From Calothrix sp. PCC 7716 (GTDB lineage: Bacteria > Cyanobacteriota > Cyanobacteriia > Cyanobacteriales > Nostocaceae): DNA of 64,000 bases. This document shows, one piece after another, positions 58,068 to 64,000 of this stretch; position 1 is the stretch's first letter; every line of letters starts with the position of its first letter. The stretch covers positions 2,356,001 to 2,420,000 of the forward strand of contig NZ_AP025018.1 of the NCBI RefSeq assembly GCF_019977735.1, written 5' to 3'. The notes under the pieces are model-generated. The model was not told the origin of the DNA, did not search any database, and saw only the letters and a program-made list of their open reading frames with translations. The position numbers were made by a program, and so were the translations under genes.

Positions 58068-59759
58068 ATGTCAGAAAATTTTAGAAGTCAGGCTATTACT
58101 CAAGGGGTGCAGCGTTCACCGAACCGTGCGATGCTGCGTGCTACGGGTTTTCAAGATGAGGATTTTAATAAGGCGATAGTTGGTGTTGCTAACGCCTACA
58201 GTACCATTACCCCTTGTAATATGGGGCTGAATGATTTGGCTGTACGCGCGCAGGAGGGTATTCGTGGTGGTGGTGGAATGCCGCAGGTGTTCGGTACCAT
58301 TACCGTTAGCGATGGTATTTCGATGGGAACTGAGGGGATGAAATATTCCCTGGTGTCGCGCGAGGTTATTGCTGACTCTATCGAAACTGCTTGTAATGGT
58401 GAGAGTATGGATGGAGTACTCACCATTGGTGGGTGCGACAAAAATATGCCCGGTTCGATGATAGCTATTGCTCGCATGAATATACCGGCTATTTTTGTTT
58501 ACGGTGGTACGATTAAACCCGGTAGTTATAGAGAATGTGATTTAACTGTTGTTAGTTCGTTTGAAGCTGTCGGCGCCTTTAAAGCTGGTAAAATTCCCGA
58601 AAGCGAATTAATGGAGATTGAAAAACGCGCTTGTCCAGGCGCCGGTTCGTGTGGTGGTATGTATACAGCAAATACCATGTCTTCAGCATTTGAAGCGATG
58701 GGTATGAGTTTACCGTATTCTTCTACAATGTCCGCCGAAGATGCGGAAAAAGCCGAAAGTGCTGAAAAATCTGGTTACGTTTTAGTAGAAGCAATTAAAA
58801 AACAGCTTTTACCTCGTCATATCATCACCCGTAAATCTATCGAAAACGCAATTTCGGTAATTATGGCAATTGGTGGTTCAACCAATGCAGTATTACATTT
58901 TCTCGCTATCGCCCACGCTGCAGAAGTACCTTTAGTATTAGATGACTTTGAAACAATTCGCGCGCGTGTACCTGTACTATGCGATTTAAAACCCAGTGGT
59001 CGCTACGTCGCAACAGACTTACATCGTGCAGGTGGCATTCCCCAAGTTATGAAAATGCTACTAGACCATGATTTATTACATAGCGATTGTATTACCATTA
59101 CCGGGCAAACAGTAGCAGAAACTCTCAAAGATATTCCTTCTGAACCACCCGCGAATCAAGATATTATCCGTCCTTGGTCAAAACCAATGTACGCACAAGG
59201 ACATTTAGCGATATTAAAAGGTAACTTAGCAACCGAAGGCGCCGTTGCTAAAATTACAGGTGTAAAAATACCGCAAATAACAGGCCCAGCGCGCGTCTTT
59301 GAATCGGAAGAAGAATGTTTAGATGCTATTCTCGCCGATAAAATCAAACCAGGAGACATATTAGTCATCCGGTATGAAGGACCCAAAGGTGGCCCTGGAA
59401 TGCGCGAAATGCTTGCTCCTACTTCCGCTATTATTGGCGCCGGTTTAGGTGACTCGGTAGGATTAATTACCGATGGACGCTTCTCTGGTGGTACCTATGG
59501 TATGGTCGTTGGACACGTGGCGCCGGAAGCAGCAGTTGGCGGTACAATTGCACTTGTTAAAGAAGGTGATAGCATTACCATCGACTCACCCGCGCGGTTA
59601 TTACAGTTGAATATATCAGAAGAAGAACTTGCGGACCGTCGCGCAAACTGGAAACCAAAACCACCTCGTTATACAAAAGGTACTTTGGCTAAATATGCCA
59701 AATTAGTTGCTTCGAGTAGTTTAGGCGCCGTAACTGATTTAAATTTGTTTGAGAATTAA
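58068..59759 (+). CDS. ilvD: Dihydroxy-acid dehydratase
   Basis: 563 aa. It converts 2,3-dihydroxy-isovalerate (and the methylvalerate analogue) to the 2-keto acid, the third common step of valine and isoleucine synthesis. Cluster and metal residues are visible: [24 protein letters not shown] and [20 protein letters not shown] hold the conserved Cys residues, and [19 protein letters not shown] is the substrate signature. It starts normally ([13 protein letters not shown]). It is alone among remnants and repeats. Confidence 0.97.
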   Translation: MSENFRSQAITQGVQRSPNRAMLRATGFQDEDFNKAIVGVANAYSTITPCNMGLNDLAVRAQEGIRGGGGMPQVFGTITVSDGISMGTEGMKYSLVSREVIADSIETACNGESMDGVLTIGGCDKNMPGSMIAIARMNIPAIFVYGGTIKPGSYRECDLTVVSSFEAVGAFKAGKIPESELMEIEKRACPGAGSCGGMYTANTMSSAFEAMGMSLPYSSTMSAEDAEKAESAEKSGYVLVEAIKKQLLPRHIITRKSIENAISVIMAIGGSTNAVLHFLAIAHAAEVPLVLDDFETIRARVPVLCDLKPSGRYVATDLHRAGGIPQVMKMLLDHDLLHSDCITITGQTVAETLKDIPSEPPANQDIIRPWSKPMYAQGHLAILKGNLATEGAVAKITGVKIPQITGPARVFESEEECLDAILADKIKPGDILVIRYEGPKGGPGMREMLAPTSAIIGAGLGDSVGLITDGRFSGGTYGMVVGHVAPEAAVGGTIALVKEGDSITIDSPARLLQLNISEEELADRRANWKPKPPRYTKGTLAKYAKLVASSSLGAVTDLNLFEN

Positions 59760-60050
59760 CTGATTTTCCTCTGCGCTCTCTGTGTCTCTGTGGTGAATTA
59801 AATCTTTTTTACCACAGAGGCGCAGAGTACACAGAGATAAAAAATAATCTTTGATAACACGTTGTGAGCGTAGACGCAGCAAAGACAAAAATTCCGCTAA
59901 CTCTACAAGTCCCTCTGCTTCCCGACGCTCTGCTTGTGTTAATTGCTCACCTGCATCTTGAGGGTCTAACAAATATTGGAGATGTTTATGAACACCTATA
60001 GGGAGTCGAAAATTAGCTAATTCTATTGGTATCTGAAAAACTTCTGACAT
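59739..60050 (-). CDS. Small hypothetical protein, C-terminus replaced by a repeat
   Basis: 103 aa. The first about 65 residues ([19 protein letters not shown], then [31 protein letters not shown]) look like a short cyanobacterial family that I know beside HNH or PIN-type genes, hence a possible antitoxin. The tail ([18 protein letters not shown]) is encoded by the ACCACAGAG repeat at 59764-59840. So the native end is lost and no partner is present. The 3' end also overlaps ilvD by 21 bp. Confidence 0.5.
   Translation of the reverse strand: MSEVFQIPIELANFRLPIGVHKHLQYLLDPQDAGEQLTQAERREAEGLVELAEFLSLLRLRSQRVIKDYFLSLCTLRLCGKKDLIHHRDTESAEENQLILKQI
59764..59840. repeat. CTCTGTG/CACAGAG inverted repeat after ilvD
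   Basis: Two inverted arms (GCGCTCTCTGTGTCTCTGTGG and ACCACAGAGGCGCAGAG) around an AT-rich loop form a long hairpin that probably also terminates ilvD. Same family as 14593-14661 and 39722-39795. Confidence 0.75.
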
Positions 60051-60076
60051 AGTAGTAAAAACAACAACTGTTACTT

Positions 60077-60132
60077 AGTCCTCTTATAGAGGACTTATGC
60101 TATTAGCATAGGATTTGAATCCTATGCGGGTA
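60077..60132 (+). repeat. Double-hairpin dispersed element, copy 3
   Basis: AGTCCTCT/AGAGGACT hairpin, linker TATGCTATTAG, CATAGGATTTGAATCCTATG hairpin, then CGGGTA. It shares linker and 3' end with the copies at 35849 and 38093, while both stems have changed in a compensating way. Confidence 0.75.
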
Positions 60133-60143
60133 AGAACGTAGCC

Positions 60144-60767
60144 CTAATTTGAAACTATCTGAGCTAAACGTTTTAACACTCTCAAAACAATTTCAATATC
60201 ATCTCGACTATCTAAAGCAAATAAATCTGATACAGCATACTGTGGTGTATCTTGTTGAACCAGCTTAATAAAACGAAACTCACCCCCGTTTGTAACTACC
60301 CCAAAGCAAGGTTTTTCTTTATCTGGGTGAGATAACATGTAAGCTAAAACTTGCGGTATAGCTGGCACCAAAGATAAGTCAGCACGCTTTGATTCAATCA
60401 CAGCTACCCAAAATGGAGGCTGAAATACAAGTAAATCAAGATTTACGCGTACTATTGTACCTTCGTCTTCTGAAATTATTTCGGTTTCTTGCTCAGAAGC
60501 TACGTAGAACGGTGGACGGTAAAACTGTGCTAAACGTAGTAAAGGCGAAAGGACTACCATCTTTACAACAGGCTCTAAAATAGAGTAAAGCGAAAGATGA
60601 AAAAAATCTTCCTTAATTTCGTTTAACGATTGTTTCTCAAAGTCGTCAAGTTCAGGTAAATTATTCTGCCATTCTGAAAAAAAAGCTTTATCACTCACGC
60701 GCTGTAGTTTGAAATGTTCAGCTAACTGATTAAGAGTGACATCCTTTGCCTTAATGACTTGAATCAT
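60144..60767 (-). CDS. PD-(D/E)XK-like restriction endonuclease subunit-type protein
   Basis: 207 aa. The core motif is VNLDLLVF followed by WVAVIESKRADLS, giving an Asp then Glu-x-Lys of the PD-(D/E)XK fold; a Gln-rich helix (IPQVLAYMLSH) and GVVTNGGEFRFIKL follow, as in HsdR N-terminal-like domains. Cyanobacterial proteins of this type are often called restriction endonuclease subunit R, but they stand alone without helicase or methylase genes. A role in nucleic acid cleavage is inferred only. Confidence 0.7.
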   Translation of the reverse strand: MIQVIKAKDVTLNQLAEHFKLQRVSDKAFFSEWQNNLPELDDFEKQSLNEIKEDFFHLSLYSILEPVVKMVVLSPLLRLAQFYRPPFYVASEQETEIISEDEGTIVRVNLDLLVFQPPFWVAVIESKRADLSLVPAIPQVLAYMLSHPDKEKPCFGVVTNGGEFRFIKLVQQDTPQYAVSDLFALDSRDDIEIVLRVLKRLAQIVSN

Positions 60768-60828
60768 AAATTTTTGATTTTTATTTTGATTAAAAAATCT
60801 TTTTTGGAAAGTATATTTATTAAACTGT

Positions 60829-61233
60829 TTAAAACTGTGTAATTTGTAGTTTGACTCCAGAATCTAGTTTAGGTACTGCAAAATATTGAAGTTTTTCGCC
60901 TAATTCGGGTGTTTGTGTCTTTTCTACTGTTGGACATTCTCTAAAAAACGAACCTGGGTCATTAAGTATTTCTTGTGCGTCAATTCTACGGCATTGGTCT
61001 TCGCGTACTATAGATATAGAGCTTGCTGATTGATTCAAAGCGTCTGTTTGCTCTATGCGATTACCCCACTTACTATCAATTGTCGCTGGTTGTGTCGTCA
61101 ATATCCCTGCTTGATTATATTGTGGTGTTTGGTTAGTACTCAGTGTTCTCTCGTTCTGTGCAAAAGCGCGCGGCGCCAGTGTATTTAGCGCTACACCTGT
61201 TACAATAACTATCATCAGAGATTTGTTTAACAT
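60829..61233 (-). CDS. Secreted hypothetical protein
   Basis: 134 aa with a clear signal peptide (MLNKSLMIVIVTGVALNTLA, cleavage after AFA near residue 25). The mature part is Gln/Asn/Thr-rich, with two Cys (DQCRRID and ECPTVEK) that could form a disulfide. I know no family. Monocistronic; an AT-rich 256-bp gap with a GGGCAGGGATGCCC repeat (61447-61474) separates it from gun4. Confidence 0.65.
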   Translation of the reverse strand: MLNKSLMIVIVTGVALNTLAPRAFAQNERTLSTNQTPQYNQAGILTTQPATIDSKWGNRIEQTDALNQSASSISIVREDQCRRIDAQEILNDPGSFFRECPTVEKTQTPELGEKLQYFAVPKLDSGVKLQITQF

Positions 61234-61489
61234 AGATTTAAGCTTTGATTCCCATTAGCTATACTAACGAGTATAGCTGTAGCGCATCACAAATGTAAGT
61301 GGGATTCTTATTAATAGATATAGAAATTTTAGTAAAAATTTTATTTGTGATAATAAGTAAAACTGCTGTTAAGTAGAGTTTATTATTTATTTATTTACCG
61401 TAAACATACTTATTAACTTATAAATACAAATGCTCAAGCTGGGTTTGGAACGGGCAGGGATGCCCATTCCACAAAACAAGAGTAAACAA

Positions 61490-62206
61490 TTAGCCCCAAG
61501 CTGGATGTGCGAACAATGAGGCAATTACACGTACACCACGAAGTTGGTTCGATAAAGGTAAATGACCCTTTGGCGCCTTCAAATCCCAAATAAAGCCCGA
61601 AGGGTATCTTGTCCAGTTATTGCCAGATTTCCAGCCAATTTTTGTCCAGAGGTTATCCCAGTTTTTACCGAGAGAAAGCCAAATTTCACGCTGTACCGAA
61701 AAACCAAATTTTCCTTCCGAGTGAATAAGCCATAACTGATTTATCGTTTGTAAATCGGTTATAGGAAAACTTTCTACCTCAGTAAAATATAACCACTTAC
61801 GTGCGCTCGCACTAGGCCCCGCAAGTTCACACATTTTTTGAATTGTCATTTTGTCGGCAGCTTGAAAATCTTGAACAGCTAATAACTGTTGCAAAGGACT
61901 ATAATCTATACCACAATCGGACTTCAGTGGTACTACACCAGTAGGAAAGTAGGTTTGTAAAAATTCTTTAGCTTTCCCATATTCAGAATTAAACAATATT
62001 TGATATACTTTGCCATCTACCAAGCTAACTGGGGTTTGGCGCCGATTATATAAAAACTCCATTAATATATCGAATCCATTATCACCACGACTAACTAACT
62101 GGGGAATCAGCTGTTGTTGAGCTTGAAAAGACCCATCAATTAACTGGACGCGGAGTGAATCAATATCACTTGGATAGCTTGATAAAATCATTGGGTCTGT
62201 CGTCAT
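61490..62206 (-). CDS. gun4: GUN4-domain protein, regulator of chlorophyll synthesis
   Basis: 238 aa. The N-terminal helical domain (about 10-80, SLRVQLIDGSFQAQQQLIPQ) precedes the GUN4 core (about 85-230): DYSPLQQLLAVQDFQAADKM, CELAGPSASARKWLYF, the loop LQTINQLWLIHSEGKFGFSV, KIGWKSGNNWTRYPSGFIWD and APKGHLPLSNQLRGVRVIAS. GUN4 binds protoporphyrin and Mg-protoporphyrin and stimulates Mg-chelatase. The two-domain form matches the cyanobacterial housekeeping GUN4. Monocistronic; the RHH protein is 23 bp upstream. Confidence 0.93.
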   Translation of the reverse strand: MTTDPMILSSYPSDIDSLRVQLIDGSFQAQQQLIPQLVSRGDNGFDILMEFLYNRRQTPVSLVDGKVYQILFNSEYGKAKEFLQTYFPTGVVPLKSDCGIDYSPLQQLLAVQDFQAADKMTIQKMCELAGPSASARKWLYFTEVESFPITDLQTINQLWLIHSEGKFGFSVQREIWLSLGKNWDNLWTKIGWKSGNNWTRYPSGFIWDLKAPKGHLPLSNQLRGVRVIASLFAHPAWG

Positions 62207-62229
62207 GCAATCTCTCTTAAAAACACAGT

Positions 62230-62409
62230 CTAAAGATTTGTAGATTTGTTAAGGGAATGAGTATGGTTAGATGAAGCGAATTTGCCTAAAGTTCTGATAA
62301 ATTCGCGCAAAATGTCGGTTTTTGTCCGACCCACCGCTTGACAGTGCGTTTCTAACATAGCAAACTCTTGCTCACTCACCCGAATCGTAATTTCGCGTTT
62401 TTGGGTCAT
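62230..62409 (-). CDS. Ribbon-helix-helix (CopG-like) protein, 59 aa
   Basis: 59 codons from the ATG at 62409: MTQKREITIRVSEQEFAMLE followed by THCQAVGRTKTDILREFIRTLG. The N-terminal strand (REITIRVSE) and two helices match the Arc/CopG ribbon-helix-helix fold. It is too short for the common length cut-off. It lies 23 bp upstream of gun4 on the same strand and might be co-transcribed. No toxin partner is visible, so a solitary regulator is likely. Confidence 0.75.
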   Translation of the reverse strand: MTQKREITIRVSEQEFAMLETHCQAVGRTKTDILREFIRTLGKFASSNHTHSLNKSTNL

Positions 62410-62763
62410 TTGCTGCTATTTTGCTGTATATCTAAGAGCCTACACTAATCAGGCGCCCTTTATAGAGCAAAAATTACAAATACTTAGCATTCATATAGTC
62501 AATGATTATCAGTATGTTCAAATAGTACTAATGAATGTCCCAGTCACAATCCACAATTTATTTGAACTTGCTATATAATTCGTACATTGAGATTGGAGTT
62601 TGCATAGGACAAATGCATTACTTGAATTGGCTCTGATAAATAGGCGCCTCATTGATGTGAGAATAGAACAGGAAAATCTGCGGAAACGAGACGTGTTTGT
62701 TTAATAAACCCGAACCTACTAACGGGTTATATTGTGTTGCGGCAAAAATTTAGGAGTGTTGTA
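62410..62763. promoter_or_regulatory. Divergent region upstream of icd
   Basis: 354 bp between the RHH gene and icd. icd is nitrogen-regulated (NtcA) in several cyanobacteria, so I looked for GTA-N8-TAC but found none I trust. A TTAGGAGTGTTGTAATG run holds the icd ribosome-binding site (TTAGGAG). Nothing else is seen. Confidence 0.4.
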
Positions 62764-64000
62764 ATGTACGAAAAGCTTACCCCACCTACCACGGGAGAAA
62801 AGGTTACTTTTAAAAACGGTGAACCAGTGGTTCCAGACAATCCAATTATACCGTTTATTCGAGGTGATGGTACGGGGATCGATATTTGGCCAGCGACTCA
62901 GAAAGTTTTAGATGCAGCAGTTGAAACCGCATATAAAGGTAAACGTCAAATTAGCTGGTTTAAAGTTTATGCAGGTGATGAAGCTTGTGATTTATATGGT
63001 ACATATCAGTATTTACCTCAAGATACTTTAACTGCGATTAAAGAATATGGTTTAGCTATTAAAGGTCCTCTTACTACTCCTGTTGGGGGTGGTATTCGCT
63101 CTTTAAATGTGGCTTTACGTCAAATTTTTGACCTTTATGCTTGTGTACGTCCTTGTCGCTATTATGCTGGGACACCATCTCCTCACAAGAACCCTGAAAA
63201 GCTAGATGTAATTGTTTACCGTGAAAACACTGAAGATATTTATTTAGGTATTGAGTGGAAACAAGGTGATGAAATTGGCGCCAGGTTAATTAAGCTTTTA
63301 AACGAAGAACTTATACCAGCGACTCCCGAACACGGTAAAAAACGAATCCCTCTTGATTCGGGTATTGGTATAAAACCGATTAGTAAAACTGGTTCGCAGC
63401 GTTTAGTTCGACGCGCTATTAAACACGCTTTAACGTTACCAAAACACAAGCAGATGGTGACTTTGGTACATAAGGGTAATATTATGAAGTACACCGAAGG
63501 CGCTTTTCGTGACTGGGGTTATGAATTAGCGACAAGTGAGTTTCGTAACGAGTGTGTTACTGAGCGCGAATCATGGATTTTAGAAAATAAAGAAAAGAAT
63601 CCTAATATTACCTTAGAAGAAAACGCGCACATGATAGACCCTGGATATGATGCGCTCACACCAGAGAAAAAAGCGCAAATAGTCAAGGAAGTTGAAACAG
63701 TTCTTAAGGCAATTTGGGATACTCACGGTGCAGGCAAGTGGAAAGATAAAATTATGGTTAATGACCGTATTGCCGACAGTATTTTTCAACAAATTCAAAC
63801 TCGTCCCGATGAGTATTCGATTTTGGCTACGATGAACCTTAACGGAGACTACTTGTCTGATGCTGCTGCTGCAATAGTTGGTGGTTTGGGTATGGGACCC
63901 GGCGCCAATATTGGTGATGCGTGTGCGGTATTTGAAGCAACCCACGGAACGGCGCCGAAACATGCTGGTTTAGACCGAATTAACCCAGGTTCGGTGATAC
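62764..64000 (+). CDS. icd: NADP-dependent isocitrate dehydrogenase, 3' end outside the window
   Basis: 412 codons to the window edge. It starts [20 protein letters not shown]. The substrate phosphate-binding region ([20 protein letters not shown]), [13 protein letters not shown], the Lys-Tyr pair in [21 protein letters not shown], and the metal-binding Asp segment ([25 protein letters not shown]) are present. It makes 2-oxoglutarate, the ammonium acceptor and nitrogen-status signal in cyanobacteria. The N-terminal extension relative to E. coli is typical for the phylum. Confidence 0.95.
   Translation, partial: MYEKLTPPTTGEKVTFKNGEPVVPDNPIIPFIRGDGTGIDIWPATQKVLDAAVETAYKGKRQISWFKVYAGDEACDLYGTYQYLPQDTLTAIKEYGLAIKGPLTTPVGGGIRSLNVALRQIFDLYACVRPCRYYAGTPSPHKNPEKLDVIVYRENTEDIYLGIEWKQGDEIGARLIKLLNEELIPATPEHGKKRIPLDSGIGIKPISKTGSQRLVRRAIKHALTLPKHKQMVTLVHKGNIMKYTEGAFRDWGYELATSEFRNECVTERESWILENKEKNPNITLEENAHMIDPGYDALTPEKKAQIVKEVETVLKAIWDTHGAGKWKDKIMVNDRIADSIFQQIQTRPDEYSILATMNLNGDYLSDAAAAIVGGLGMGPGANIGDACAVFEATHGTAPKHAGLDRINPGSVI

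Noticed and set aside
62410-62763. NtcA box upstream of icd
   Set aside because: No GTA-N8-TAC spacing was found in the region.

Overview
This window comes from a filamentous, very probably heterocystous (Nostocales-type) cyanobacterium. It carries a complete allophycocyanin core cluster (apcE-apcA-apcB-apcC), a GUN4-type chlorophyll regulator, an ATP synthase operon with split b/b' subunits, a tmRNA with the cyanobacterial tag ANNIVKFARKDALVAA, cytochrome c maturation genes of the Ccs1/CcdA type, and many short intergenic repeats. The DNA is AT-rich. The hexamer GGCGCC is extraordinarily frequent (about 115 copies counted by eye, where base composition predicts about 3), GATC is strongly depleted, and the usual cyanobacterial HIP1 octamer GCGATCGC was not seen.

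Layout. 1-1.7 kb: a window-edge hypothetical gene and a small helix-turn-helix protein. 2-4.5 kb: a U32 peptidase-family protein. 4.7-7.7 kb: a frameshifted IS1634-type insertion sequence lying exactly against the trailer end of an orphan CRISPR array of 11 repeats. 8.6-11.8 kb: secreted GDSL hydrolase, a DUF4058 protein and a peptidoglycan-binding/SPOR protein. 12.3-15.9 kb: ccs1-ccdA-ftsW. 16.5-21.9 kb: phycobilisome core genes. 22-28.3 kb: secreted small protein, ComB-like phosphatase, an orphan cytosine-5 DNA methyltransferase with a truncated possible restriction-enzyme remnant, a membrane glycosyltransferase interrupted by an in-frame stop, and a methyltransferase. 28.8-34.8 kb: atpI-B-E-G-F-H-A-C. 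35.1-35.5 kb: ssrA.

The stretch 35.5-44.3 kb is an accessory island. It holds remnants of an HNH nuclease and a Fic protein, duplicated gene ends, a Uma2 nuclease, a P-loop ATPase followed by a large TPR/STAND-ATPase/WD40 protein, and a MntA/HepT (MNT-HEPN) toxin-antitoxin pair. Next come a LysR regulator divergent from a reductase/SMP-30-like/aldo-keto reductase operon (44.3-48.3 kb), and a two-gene unit of a minimal adenylation-carrier-thioesterase NRPS with a DUF6875 protein (48.4-51.8 kb). After these lie a GHL10 glycosidase-like protein, a haemagglutinin-like secreted protein, a graveyard of transposase fragments, ilvD, a PD-(D/E)XK-like protein, a secreted hypothetical, gun4, a ribbon-helix-helix protein and the 5' part of icd.

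Most promising for new biology: the GGCGCC over-representation next to an orphan methyltransferase; a dispersed double-hairpin element whose stems covary between three copies; the ATPase/STAND-WD40/MNT-HEPN neighbourhood; and the minimal NRPS plus DUF6875 locus. All calls are from reading the sequence; no database search was possible.
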